This document shows, in pieces, positions 9,624 to 21,267 of a stretch of 64,000 nt of DNA. Numbering within the stretch: position 1 is the stretch's first letter; every line of letters starts with the position of its first letter. A program made the translations under genes and the position numbers. Source of the stretch: Canna indica (Eukaryota > Streptophyta > Magnoliopsida > Zingiberales > Cannaceae); the NCBI GenBank assembly GCA_034359265.1, contig CP136892.1:7860501-7924500 (forward strand), read 5' to 3'. Below the pieces are notes generated by a model, which was given only the letters and a program-made list of their open reading frames with translations, searched no databases and was not told where the DNA came from.

Positions 9624-12561
9624 TTATTCATCATCATCTGAATAATAGTCTTCCTCTTCTTCCTCTTCTTCATCTCCAGCTTCCTCAATTTCATGATCGT
9701 CATCATCAGCATATTCAACTTCTAATTGAATTGACGTTGTGTCTGCTTCGTCGAGTATTGGAATAATACGATATACAGCAGGAGGATCATTTTCTTGATA
9801 GAAACCATGTGTCATATCAGGTATCAGCTCATTTTCTCCTACTATTGGATCAATTTTTCCTCTACCTTTTTCCTCTACCTTTTGTCTACCAATGACATCT
9901 AAATAGGATCACTGATTTTAAGCCGAAGTAGTGCAACTCTATCACTTCTTCCATCAGTCCATAAAAATTCATATCACATTCAATATAGGTTGTCCCTTTC
10001 ACGCAGACCCCAGCATTCATCGTCTTCTTTGTAAATGAATATTCAACCGTGTGAAATTTATACCCGTTAACAAAATATCCGCTATAGTACGACACAAGTC
10101 GCGACGGTCCACTAACAAACTCAAATATTCTTTCATCTATTTCAGCTCTGTGATCTTTGCTGTAAGTCTGAATCCAAGTAGGGAAATCACGATTCCGTAA
10201 TCTCTCCAATTCTTGATCGTTGTGAATAGAGTATTTTTGCACCATCTCAATGTCAAATATTTCAATGAATTGTTCAATCTCTGGACAATTGAGTAATACA
10301 TACAAGTGTGTCAAATGATACTCTTCATCGCTTAAGTGTCGAGATGGACGAGAACCAAAAGCACGACCAGAGTGACAAAATATATTTAAACGTCCATCTG
10401 AATGTCGAACACCCCCGTCGTCGTTACGTGGAAGACGATCAAATCTTGTCTGTACTGTCGATTCAAAGTAAAATGTGCAGAATGTTGAAATTTCTTGGAT
10501 GATATACGATTCAGATATTGATCCTTCAACAGCTGCGGTGTTCTTTACTTTTTTCTTCAGACGATTCATGTATCTTTCAAATAAGTACATCCACCGATAT
10601 TGAACGGGGCCACCAACTCGTGCCTCGTATGCCAAGTGTATCGGTAGATGCTCCTTCGGTTTCAGATATCGTCCGTTGACCTCTTGTAACTCTAACTCTG
10701 GTCTTTTACAAAGTATTTTCATATCATGTCGGGCTTTGACATTATCTTTTGTTTTTCCGAAAATATCCATCAAAGTGTTGAAAATATTATCAAACACATT
10801 TTTTTCAATGTGCATAACATCTAAATTATGTCGAATCAATAATGAACTCCAATAGGGCAATTCCCAAAAGATACTTTTTTTCACCCAGTTATGTGTTTGG
10901 CCAAAACCTGACACTCTTTCATTGCGACCAAATACTATATCTGGAAGTGCTGAAACACGTGCTAACATTTGTTCACTAGACAACATCGGTGGTGGCACAT
11001 CTTTTTCGACTCTGCCCTTAGTAAATTTATTACGATTCCTTCGATACTGATAATTAACCAGTAGGAATCGACGATGACAATCAAAGAATGAGATTTTTCG
11101 TCCGTTCTGAAGACTGATTGATTTAGAGTGTTCCATACAATACAGATAAGAGAGTCGGCCGTGAGTGCTCCAACCCGACAACATGCCGTACGCCGGGAAA
11201 TCATTTATTGTCCACAAGATCGCGGTCTTTAAATTGAAGTTTTGCTTCCGATGACAATCATAAGTGACAGCTCCCTCAGTCCACAATGTTTTCAATTCAT
11301 CTATCAAGGGTCTGAGAAATATGTCAATTTCTTTTCGCGGACCCTTAGGACCCGAAATAATCATCGAAAGATAAATAAATTCATCTTTCATGCACATTGA
11401 CGGTGGCAAATTATAAACTGCCAGCAGCACTGGCTAAACTGAATAAGGAGTTGCAGAATATCCAAACGGATTAAAACCATATGTGCACAATCCCAATCTG
11501 ATATTTCTAGTATCCCTAGCAAATGAAGGATAACATGTATCCAAATGTTTCAATGCTTCACTGTCAGATGGATGAGTCATTACTGTATCATCACGACTTC
11601 TTGCATGCCAACTCATGTAGGGGACTGTCTTTTCCGACATGAATAATCTTTGAAGTCTCGGTGTTAGTGGAAAATACCGAAGCACCTTAAACGAGATATT
11701 TTTCTGTCGGACCGATTTCTTCTCCTTGTAACGAGGATGCTGACATACAGGGCATTTATCCAACTGCACATTTTCTTTATAATATAAAATGCAGTTATTT
11801 TGGCACGCGTGTATTTTTTCGTACCCAAGCCCCAATTTTCTCATTAGCTTTTTAGTCTTATAAAAAGTTGGCTCAAACTTGTTATCAGTAGGCAGCATTC
11901 CATTAATCAATCCAGCAATCCGATCATACGCAACTCCGCTGATATTACAATCGGCCTTGATGTTTAAGAGCTGTGTCATTGCTGAAAACCTAGTGTATTT
12001 AGGACAATTCTCATACAAAGGTTCATCGGCAGCTTTCAACATCTCGTAAAATTCTGCAGCTTCTTTATTCGATAATTCAATCTCCACCGCAGCCCCTACT
12101 TCTGTGATATCAACCGCTGTAGTATCTGGTGGGACTGATGTCTGAAGAACTGGCCGATCAACATTATCATTCAGGTGGAATTGACCCCCAAGACTATCAA
12201 GTATCATAGTTCTATAGGGATTACATTGACTAGATGAAGAAGCACCAGCAAAGGAAGATTCACCATATGTCTGAACGACAGGATTGCTCGACGTCCCGAC
12301 TTCGCGTGACTCCCCGTGACAAGTCCATAGAAAATATCTTGGTGCAAATCCTTTGGTATATAGATGCAGAGTGACAGTCTCCCGATCCAAAAATCATCCA
12401 TTTGCACAAATGCGGCACGGACATCGGATTTGATCACCCATGCTAACGAAATTCCGATTCGAATAGGCGAAATTTAGGAAGTACGTTACGCCTAATCGAA
12501 ACTCATTCGTTAAAGCTCCACGATTAAGACGTCGGTACATCCAACTTCGATAAGCCGACAT
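9624..12561 (-). pseudogene. TNP2 transposase gene of CACTA-1
   Basis: TNP2 is the DDE transposase of CACTA elements. From the ATG at 12561 one frame runs through the transposase-associated domain (SWMYRRLNRGALTNEF, CPCRIC), a linker, the Tnp2 domain (CPKYTRF, HACQNNCILYYKE, CPVCQHPRYKEKK, FDCHRRFL, NVMHIEKN-type block), then DUF4218 (HLPIHLAYEARVGGPVQYRW) and DUF4216 (GVCVKGTTY). Two in-frame stops interrupt it: TGA at 12396-12394 and TAG at 11436-11434. About 110 codons between LQEVNGRYLKPK and EHLPIHL are missing compared with CACTA-4. A deletion of about 180 bp near 9885 removes the second half of DUF4216, and an acidic tail ends at 9624. GLCTYGFNPFG has tyrosine where this family normally has aspartate. 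Confidence 0.85.
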
Positions 12562-12633
12562 GATTCTGTCAATCAATGACAATTTCTTTGGTTAATGTCT
12601 TTAGGTGAGATTGTCCTATTCCATTCGGGATTT

Positions 12634-12827
12634 ATGTTATTTGAACTACACTTACGTTTTTATTTTAACTGTTAACAAATTATTCTAAATTTTGGCAGCA
12701 TCTCCCTATAGTTCTCCGAATACGCATATCATCTGAGCGCGTATCAGAGAACAAGAGAGATGTTGCCGAAATTTAGAATAATTAGTTAACAGTTAAAATA
12801 AAAACGTAAGTGCAGTACAAATAACTA
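12634..12827. repeat. Large imperfect palindrome in the TNP2 leader of CACTA-1
   Basis: The left arm (TTACGTTTTTATTTTAAC, then GTTCTCCGAATACGC) is repeated inverted on the right (GCGTATCAGAGAAC, then GTTAAAATAAAAACGTAAG). Arms are roughly 85-90 bp around a short loop near 12735. It ends 73 bp upstream of the TNP2 ATG. The same structure occurs at the same place in the other four large CACTA copies. Confidence 0.85.
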
Positions 12828-13025
12828 TATTCCCAAATTATCCAATCAGAGACAATTCAAGAATTGTACATCGTATAAAAGATCATCTACTTCTTTTACA
12901 CGAACATACAATCCCCGAACGGATCTAAGGTTTTGCTAAATCATATCTGACTCATCGATGCGTACGTGAAACATATGAACTCGTCGGATGCATGATTATT
13001 TTCTAAATGTTTCGAGACCGTTCGA

Positions 13026-13176
13026 GTCCATATTGGACGATTTCGGCGCCCGTCCGAAGTGGACGATTTCGGCGCGCGTCCGAAGTGGACGATACCGGCG
13101 CGCCTCCGAAGTGGACGATTCCGGCGCGCGTCCGAAGTGGACGATTCCGACACGCGTCCGAAGTGGACAATTCCGA
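13026..13176. repeat. 26-bp tandem repeat array of CACTA-1, about 6 copies
   Basis: The unit is GTCCGAAGTGGACGATTCCG plus GCGCGC. Each unit contains the small palindrome GTCC-GAAGT-GGAC. Equivalent arrays occur in the same position in the other large CACTA copies. Confidence 0.85.
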
Positions 13177-13329
13177 AATTAATCTAAACCCTAATAATTA
13201 ATCTAACAAATTAAATAATTAATTTAAATAATTAATTAACAATTAATTAACAATTATAAAATAAAAAACAATTATAAAACAAAAAACAATTAATTTAAAT
13301 AATAATTAAATAATATACAAATTCCCGGC

Positions 13330-13640
13330 GCTGGAGTCAAGTGGACTCCGGCGCCGGCGTACAGTGGCCGGACACACTGTCCGACCACTGTACAAGGTCC
13401 GGCGGCGGCCATCGACCGATCTTCGCCGGCCGAAACCCTAGAAATAGGGTTTCGGTCGGATTAATTCCCGCCGGCCGCAACGGGAAGAGACGATCGGCCG
13501 GCGAGGCATACCTGAACAAGTCGGCAGCAGCGGGGGAGGCGAGAGCAGGAGCGGCGGCATCGGCAGCAGCGGCAGCGGCGGCGAGAGGCGAGAGCAGGAG
13601 CGGTGGCGGCAGCAGCGGGAGGAAGAAGGGTCGGGCGCGA
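13330..13640 (-). other. GC-rich leader region of CACTA-1
   Basis: A GC-rich island in AT-rich surroundings lies between the TATA box and the 26-bp array. It contains GGC/GCA-type triplet runs and a hairpin at 13359-13393 (GTACAGTGG...CCACTGTAC). It is probably the 5' leader or first exon of the TNP2 transcript. An open frame exists on the plus strand but looks compositional (Ala/Gly/Ser/Arg runs). Confidence 0.5.
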
Positions 13641-13648
13641 CTGGTGCC

Positions 13649-13659
13649 CTATATAAACT
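13649..13659 (-). promoter_or_regulatory. Probable TATA box of CACTA-1
   Basis: The minus strand reads AGTTTATATAG, between the sub-terminal repeats and the GC-rich leader and pointing toward TNP2. The same motif is at 45007-45015 in CACTA-2 and 18766-18774 in CACTA-3. Confidence 0.6.
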
Positions 13660-13950
13660 TATCAGCAACGGCTCACTCGCCCGTTAGAAAGCCGTTGCTA
13701 ATAAGTTATCATCAGCAACGGCTCACTTGTCCATTAGAAAGCCGTTGCTGATAATTAAAATATCAACAACAATTCGCCTTTCCGTCAAAAAGTCGTTGCG
13801 GATGATTAAAATAATCCGCAACGGCTCGCCTGTCCGTTAGAACGCCGTTGTAGATACAAATGTCTGCAACGGCTCGGGCGGCCGTAAGAATGCCGTTGCA
13901 AATAGCAACGGCTTGAGCGGCCGTTGCTGATAGCCGTTGCTGAAGATCAA
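13660..13950. repeat. CACTA-1 sub-terminal repeat array, promoter side
   Basis: Copies of ATCAGCAACGGCTCAC and GAAAGCCGTTGCTGATAA alternate, forming a ladder of inverted repeats up to the terminus. Confidence 0.8.
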
Positions 13951-13966
13951 GTTTCTAGTAGTGTGT

Positions 13967-14845
13967 TTCAATAACAATAATCTAACAGTGGGATATTATA
14001 TATATAAAAAAATGATAATATAATGTAACTCGTGATCCACGTAAGAGCTACTTTGTCTCTTTTTAAAAATTCATCAACTCGTGCAAAACCACCATCAAAT
14101 GGCGTCTAAAACGAACAAAGTAGTACCAACCACAGAACCTCCTCTGCCCGAAACCAAACCACCCATCAAAGTAGAATTATCAAAAGTCAAAACTATCAAT
14201 ATTTAGAAGAGGATATTATAATAATATGCAACTTGTTATTATCATTGGGATCATATTGTACCACAGAACCTCCTCTGCCCAAACCAAACCACTCATATTG
14301 TTTTATATATACTCGAAAAGTACTCTCACGCTACGCTGCAGGATTAAATGTTTTCATAAAAATATTTTTAATAAGAAATAATTATAAATTTAATTATATA
14401 CTAACATATAAAAATAAATAAAAGTATACTGGAACGTTAAGCTATTAGAGAAGATAAAGGTTAAGAATGTTTTTTTACCCTAGAATTATTAAAAATACGA
14501 TAAAAATAATTCTATTTTTTTTAAATTAATTTTTATTTTTAAATAAATGAAAATGATTGAAAAATATTTTTGAATTATTAAAAATGAGTTAAAATATTTT
14601 TAAATATTTTTTTGATGAGCTTTTTACTATTAAATTTTTCATTAGAAAGGTGACATCTACAGTGCAATGACAAAGTCATTAATTGGATGTGTTGCAGCCA
14701 TCCTGTCATTTTTGTGGTTGGCAAACTTTTTGTCCAAATCTTTAACGTGGAAGGGAAGACAACAATAATATACTAATAAATGGAACCATAATGTTTGATA
14801 CAAATAGAACTGTAGTACTATTATGGGGATAGTAGTCCTCGGTGA
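13967..14845. other. Intergenic AT-rich stretch with an imperfect direct duplication
   Basis: No gene is recognisable. A segment around 14122-14165 (CACAGAACCTCCTCTGCCC) recurs at about 14262-14295, suggesting a local duplication. Confidence 0.4.
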
Positions 14846-14853
14846 TAAATTAT

Positions 14854-15420
14854 TAGAAATGTGTACGAATATCGGGTAGACCCGGAATCGGTTGGAACCG
14901 ACTCGACCGGGTAGGTTTTGGATAGATCCAAATTAAATCCGGGTAGAGTTCGAATAATAAATCAAGGAAGCGGTTAAAACCGATTCTGGGACCAACACGT
15001 CGGGACCCGGAACCGAAATCGGAATCGGTACCAAGTTATATATATTTAATTATTTAACTCGAATCCGATATATTAGATAATAGATATATTTAATTAGGAG
15101 CTTATTTATAATTTCTCAATATAATATATTGGTTACACTACATATATTATTATTTTTGCCACAAAACAATAATAGAAATTATAATGAACATTAACAAATT
15201 CTTTCATTCATTAATTCAATTTTCTATTCACACTAATAAAATTAAATAGATGATCCAATAGGATACCCGGAATCAGAATCAGAACCGATGGTTCCGGGTA
15301 GGGTCCGATTTTAGGTTCCAACAGGGTAGGGTCCGGGTCCAAAATATAAGAACCGATCCTATATAGGATAGGATTCAGGTATCATGAAAATTATAGGGTA
15401 CCCGGACCCGCTCACCCCTA
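14854..15420. mobile_element. hAT-type non-autonomous element (hAT-2), 567 bp
   Basis: The exact 8-bp duplication TAAATTAT is at 14846-14853 and 15421-15428. The right end (ACCCGCTCACCCCTA) is a well-kept hAT end; the left end (TAGAAATGTGTACGAAT) has drifted but still pairs further in (GGGTAGACCCGG against CCGGACCC). The interior is rich in CGGAACCGA-type repeats and has no transposase. Confidence 0.8.
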
Positions 15421-15504
15421 TAAATTATCAGGTCAAGAAGTAACCTATTATTTGTATAGATAAATTAATTAGTAATGCAATTGCAAGCAGAATTTTTTAA
15501 AGGA

Positions 15505-15855
15505 TTAATTAATGTATCCAGCGTAAATTATGATTTTTTTCATAAATTTAATTTGAACTTTAATTTGTATTAATTATATTCCGAACTATTAAATTGATAT
15601 CAATTCTAACCCGATGTCAGATGCCCGTCAATGCAATTGTTACGTGGTGACGTGAAATCTGACTGAACAAATTAAAAAATATTTTTTTTTATTATCACAT
15701 GTGCCGCATCAATATGTAATAAAAATATATTATAATATTATATAAATAGTAAAATTAATTTATCTATCCAAACTTTGGTCATTGTAACAAATCTATCCCA
15801 ATATTTAATTTCTCTCTAATCTATTCTAAACTTTGGGATTGACAATAATTATAAT
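15505..15855 (+). repeat. Dispersed repeat of unknown class
   Basis: The part starting TTAATTAATGTATC, with ATTGATATCAATTCTA and GTCAATGCAA, recurs at 26085-26275 in the same orientation and more weakly at 39156-39310. The part 15710-15855 recurs inverted at 24230-24383. It may be a non-autonomous DNA transposon, but I cannot assign it. The LTR at 15856 is inserted in it. Confidence 0.5.
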
Positions 15856-17364
15856 TGTTGGTGAAATGGTCACACTAGATGAGGGATGAATAGTGTGTTA
15901 ACTAATCGTATCGCATAATTTCGATTTTAATCGTTTCTAGATTAGTTAGGCTAAGCACGATATTAATAGTAAGCGGAAGCAATAAATATGAAGCAATTAA
16001 CACAAAATAATATATCAATGCTAACACAATTATTTATAGTGGTTCGGCCCCAATGCCTACTTCACTACCTAAGCACCCCGCTTAGGATTTCCAAATTAGT
16101 TTAACTAGATTAATTAGTTTCCTTACAATGAGGACTTTACACCGGAAAGTCTTCGCTCTCAAATCGAAGGCACTTCCACACTCGGAAGTATCCCGCCATC
16201 ATACCGAGAGCACTCTCCCACCTCAACCTAAGGACAACTCAACTAATCCTAGTAAACTACGTTTACATCGATGAAATTAAGCCTCAAATACAAAGGCAAT
16301 CACCCAATTTCAAGACCTAACAACCTAGGTCTTCACAAGCTCAAATATAATGAAATAAACAAGAAAATACATAACTTAATGAAGCAATAAATCAAACAAC
16401 TTATACTTAGCTCCAAACAAAATTTTCTAGCTTCCTCTTGGTGTCTTTGATGGTGAATCAATGAGTCAACGCTTAATCAAGGAGTTGAGAGATCAAAGCT
16501 AGAGATTTCAAGAATAGTGGCTCATTCAAGCTCAAGGATCATCAAATATGGCTCAAAGTATGTTGGATAAGGGGTGGAAGACTTGCTAAGGATTCTATTT
16601 ATAAGCCTTGAGGAGATGACATAAAATAGCCACTTCAACGGGCGGAAAATTAGTCGTTTTCGTCGTCCGGTCGCAAGTTCGGTCAATCGTCGGTCGACCA
16701 ACCGAGCGACCGAAGGCATACTGCCGTTTTCTGACAAACTTCGATCGACCGTTCGGTCGACCGACTTGCCTACTGCCAGTTAATAACCTATAAAATGTTA
16801 ATAACTTTAAAACATAAATGTTATATAAGGATTACCCACCATATGGATTTAATAAAAATATCTAAAAAATCAAAATCCTTAAGAATCAAAATCTAGTTTT
16901 TGGGGTCTAGCACAAATTTTCGGAAAATAAAAATTCTCTAATCTCCCGGGTCAAATATGGGTATGCTAAAGGCTTCCAAAAATTACTTTAAAATACATCG
17001 TAATCTAGTTTTTACCCAAGGAACAATTACCGTCATTTTTTATGTCAAGAAAATGTATATGTCATATAGCTCTCTAAGGAGCTCCCTAGGCTTAGTAAAT
17101 TTCAGGGCGGTTTTTGAGTTTTCATATTTTGGGGTTCGAATTTGATTTTTGGGCTCTTTGCATCATAAAGAGGATTACATTACATTCTAGACACTTTAAA
17201 CCTAAACTCTAACTTCCCGAAGAATCCCGAGCATCGATGAGCGTCCTTGCCGATTTTTTCGATCGAGGACGTCGAGCGCTAACCGACTTGGAACCTGAAA
17301 GTATTTATCAATAACACCATTAGTTCCATGTTTGTTATAATCAAAATCGAGATTAAGACCAACA
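15856..17364 (-). repeat. LTR of a copia-type (SIRE-like) retrotransposon, 3' LTR on the minus strand
   Basis: On the minus strand it begins TGTTGGTCTTAATC at 17364, directly after the polypurine tract AAAAAGGGGGAGAT (17378-17365), and ends CACCAACA at 15856. A second, shorter copy lies at 22496-23420. The tract preceded by GTCATCATC is a hallmark I associate with SIRE-like copia elements; that class assignment is inference. Confidence 0.65.
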
Positions 17365-18421
17365 ATCTCCCCCTTTTTGATGATGACAAACATCCTTAAG
17401 AAAATATATTCATTAAAGCGCAAATGATATCAATCATGGGATTTCTCCCACTATCAACATGCATATCTACAAAATGGAACTCCCTTTATCTATATGCATG
17501 GTTAACCTATATTTTCTTTCCTTTTTACCTATATTTTTTCTTCCCCTTTTGACATCAATTAAAAAGGGCAAGAAAAGTCAACCTATAGTCAAAGTTGAGA
17601 CTCTAAAACTATTTTTCATGAAATATGAAAATCCCAACTAAAGGGATGAAAAATCAAATAACTAATATGAGACTAAATCATACAAGATAGCATTAGATGA
17701 TAAATACATTCCAAGTCTAGAAATCATGTATAGGCTTAAGTATTAATATTTTCGTGTATCGATCAAGGAGTCAAAAATCATTTTAGAAATAATTTTTCTC
17801 ATCACATGAGTGGAACGATACCAAATGTGAATTCAAAATATCATACTTGAAGTCTCATTTGAAGATTGGACCAAAAATTAAAGTATCGAAAAAATAAACA
17901 TTTGGAAAGAACGATACTTTAAAGTTTTGAAATCCAATTTCAAAAACCTATATCAAATCATTCTTACTGAAAATTTTTGAAATTTTTACTGAAGAAACTA
18001 GATTTTTCAGAGAACATGCAGTTTCAAGAATCATCGAAAAATCAATTTTTTGCATTTTTCTAAAAATAACTAAAATCTAATGGCATTTTCGTAAATATGA
18101 GCTATTTTTCAAAAGTTCTCAGTTTTCATTCAAACTTTTCAGATATTAAGATCTAATTATTTAAAGCATGTTTATCAAGTTTGAAATGAAAATAATGCCA
18201 TTTGGTCCAAAGTTTACCTTAGCATGATTTCATTCAAAAAACAAGCATTGTATCATGAAATTGCTAAGTATCAAGTTTTAACTTTTACTCATGGTTTTTC
18301 AAATTTAAACACATGGACACCTAACATGAGTAAATCTAAATATGTTTGTGAAGTTTTGAGCTCAAAAAGAAAATTCTAAGTCAAATTATTGACTTAGGTC
18401 AAACTTTTTCAATTTTAAGTC
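17365..18421 (-). other. Residual internal region of the SIRE-like element, non-coding
   Basis: It follows the polypurine tract on the internal side. No gag or pol motif is readable; a second TCCCCTTTTGACATC motif near 17542 resembles the tract region. CACTA-3 begins at its far end. Confidence 0.4.
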
Positions 18422-19247
18422 CACTACTAGAAATATGTTCTTCAACAACAGCTATCAGCAATGGCCGCTCAAGCCATTGCAATTTCTAACGGCGTTCTTA
18501 CGGCCGCTTGTCCCATTGCAGATGTGATGTATCTACAACGGCTTTGTTACGGCCACTCGAGTCGTTGCAGATATATTATCACATTATCACATTATCATAT
18601 TTGTTACGGCTACGGTATCCGTCACACTTGAGGTAATTGCAAGCTCACAGCACGAAAATAAAATACTTATTAGTAACGACGTTCTAACGGACGAGTGAGC
18701 CGTTACTGATGATGTTACTTATCAGCAATAATTTTCTAACAGACGAGTGAGCCGTTGCTGATAACTTTATATAGGTCGACCGATTGCGCCCGCCCCTTCC
18801 TCCTTCTTCTTCCTCTTCCTACTGCTGCCCACCATCGTCGCCCGCTGTCCTTGACCGCCGAAGCCACTCGCCGCCGCCCCCCGCCGTCTTCGCTTGCTCT
18901 AGGTAAGTCGTGTGCCATTCCTTCTCTATTTACTGTAGAACCGGCCGATGGCCGACGACCGGAGCATTGGCCAGTGTCCGACATTTGTCGGACACTAGAC
19001 GTCGACGCCGAAAATAGGTTTTTTTTAACCCTATTTTTAAAATTAAATTAATTAAATATAAAATTTGATAAATTTACATGTTTAGATTAATTAAATGTTT
19101 ATGTTAATTTAGATCTTTAGATTAGATTAGATTAATTTAGATGAATGTTAATATTTAGATTAATTTAGATAAATGTTTAGATTAGATTAATTTAAAATAT
19201 ATTAATTTAGATTAATTTTATTGTTCATCTTTATATTTAGATTAATT

Positions 19248-19332
19248 AGAATCGTCCACTACGGACTCGCGCTAGAATTGTCTACTTTGGACTAGCGCTG
19301 AAATCGTCTACTATGGACTCGAACAGACTCGA
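19248..19332. repeat. 26-bp repeat array of CACTA-3, about 3 copies
   Basis: Units such as GAATCGTCCACTACGGACTC and CGCTGAAATCGTCTACTATG are diverged versions of the array in CACTA-1, in opposite orientation because this copy is reversed. Confidence 0.6.
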
Positions 19333-19517
19333 AACATTTAGAAAATAGTCATCCATCCAACGAGTTGATACATTTTGCGTACGCATCGACGAGTCGGATA
19401 TGATTTAGCAAAACCTTAGATCTGTTCGGGGGTTGTATGTTCGTGTAAAAGAAGTAGATGATCTTTTATACGACGTACAACCCTTGAATTATCCCCAATT
19501 GGACAATTTGATAAAAT

Positions 19518-19712
19518 AGTTATTTGTATTGCACTTAGTTTTTTTCTTTTAACTATTAACTCATTAATTCTTAAATTTTGGCTATTGTGTCTCTCTTGTT
19601 CTCTGATAAGCGCCCAGATGATATGCATATTCGGAGAACTGTAGGGAGATGCTGTCGAAATTTAGAATAAAGTTAGCAGTTAAAAGAAGTACTTAGTGCA
19701 ATATGAATAATA
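19518..19712. repeat. Palindrome in the TNP2 leader of CACTA-3
   Basis: The arms GCACTTAGTTTTTTTCTTTT and the inverted AAAAGAAGTACTTAGTGC, with inner parts GTTCTCTGATAAGCG and CATATTCGGAGAAC, flank a loop near 19617. It ends about 75 bp before the TNP2 ATG. Confidence 0.75.
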
Positions 19713-19785
19713 TGAATTCCGAATGGAATATAACCATCTCACCTAAAGGCATTAACTGAAGAAATTTTCATTGATTGACAGAATC

Positions 19786-21267
19786 ATGTCGGACGATCAA
19801 AGTTGGATGTACCGACGTCATGATTGTGGAGCTTTAACGAATGAGTTTCGATTAGGCGTAACTTAATTCCTAAATTTTACCTATTCGAATCGGAAATTCG
19901 TTAGCGTCGATGATAAAATCTGATGTTCGTGCCGCATTTGCTTGAATAGACGGTTTTTGGATCGGGAAACTATCATTTTGCATTTATATAGCAAAGTATT
20001 TGCACTAAGATATTTTCTATGGACTTGTCACGGGGAGTCACGTGAAGTCGGGACGTCGAGCAATCTTGTTGTACAGACAAATGGTGAATCTTCCTCTGCT
20101 GGTGTTTCCTCATCGAGTCTATCTAATCCCTATAGAACTATGATACTTGATAGTCTTGGGGGTCAATTCCAACTGAATGATAATATCGATCGGCCAGTTA
20201 CTGATATGTCAGTACCATCAGCTACTACAAGTGTTGATATCACAGAAGTACAAACTGCGGTAGAGATTGAATTGCCGAATAAAGAAGCAGCAGAATTTTA
20301 CGAGATGTTGAAAGATGCCGATGAACCTTTGTATGAGAATTGTCCTAAATACACTAGGTTTTTGGCAATGACGCAACTCCTAAACATCAAGGCTAATTGT
20401 AATATCATCGGGGTTGCGTTTGATCGGATTACATAATTGATGAATGAAATGTTGCCTATTGATAATAAGTTTGAGCCAACTTTTTATAAGACTAAAAAGT
20501 TGATGAGAAAATTAGGGCTTGTGTACGAAAAAATACACGCATGCCAAAATAACTGCATTTTATATTATAATATAATGTGTAGTTGGATAAATGCCCTATA
20601 TGTCAACATCCTCGTTACAAGGAGAAGAAATTGGTACGATAGAAAAATATCCCGTTTAAGGTGCTTCGATATTTTCCACTAACACCGAGGCTTCAAATAT
20701 TATTCATGTCGGAAAAGACGCCCCCCTACATGAGTTGGCATGCAAGAAGTGGTGATGATACAGTAATGACTCATCCTTCCGATAGTGAAGCATGGAAATA
20801 TTTGATACATGTTATCCTTCATTTGCTAGGGATACTAGAAATATCATATTAGGATTGTGGACGTTTAAATATATTTTGTCACTCTGGTCATGCTTTTGGT
20901 TCTCGTCCATCTCGACACTTAAGCGAAGAAGAGGATCATTTGACACAATTGTACGTATTACTCAATTGTCTAGAGATTGAACAATTCATTGAAATATTTG
21001 ACATTGAGATGATGCAAAAATACTCTATTCACAACGATGAAGAATTGGAGAGATTACGAAATCGTGATTTCCCTACTTGGATTCGAGCTTACAGCAAATA
21101 TCATATAATTAAAATAAATGAAAGAATATTTGAGTTTGTTAGTGGACCGTCGCGACTAATGTCGTGTTATAGCGGATATTTTGTTAATGGGCACAAATTT
21201 CACACGGTCGAATATGCATTTACAAAGAAGACGGTTGAATATGCATTTACAAAGAAGACGATGTTTT
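19786..21267 (+). pseudogene. TNP2 transposase remnant of CACTA-3
   Basis: The ATG at 19786 starts MSDDQSWMYRRHDCGALTNE, then stops and frameshifts interrupt. FLDRETIILHLYSK (19960), SREVGTSSN, CPKYTRFLAMTQLLN and KIHACQNNCILYY are readable. Near 20870 the frame jumps from LGLW to the block for KYILSLWSCFWF (out-of-frame NIFCHSGRAFGSR), which shows an internal deletion of about 1 kb covering the catalytic core. A 27-bp direct duplication (GAATATGCATTTACAAAGAA plus GACGGTT) lies at about 21205-21258. At 21260-21267 TNP2 is joined to the start of Transposase_24 exon 3. Confidence 0.8.

Larger units (their letters stand above)
7480..13963 (-). mobile_element. Complete CACTA (En/Spm) transposon, CACTA-1, 6484 bp
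   Basis: The element begins CACTACTAGAAA at 7480 and ends TTTCTAGTAGTG at 13963, a perfect inverted terminal repeat. An exact 3-bp target duplication TGT flanks it (7477-7479 and 13964-13966), the CACTA signature. Sub-terminal arrays of AGCAACGGC-like motifs occupy both ends. Its two genes lie on the minus strand, TNP2 first and Transposase_24 second. Both carry stops or deletions, so the copy is structurally complete but probably not autonomous. It closely resembles CACTA-2, which lies in the opposite orientation. Confidence 0.95.

Noticed and set aside
13341..13751. 136-codon Ala/Ser/Gly-rich open frame in CACTA-1
   Set aside because: It lies antisense to the element's genes in a GC-rich leader and runs into sub-terminal repeats; CACTA-2 has no equivalent frame.
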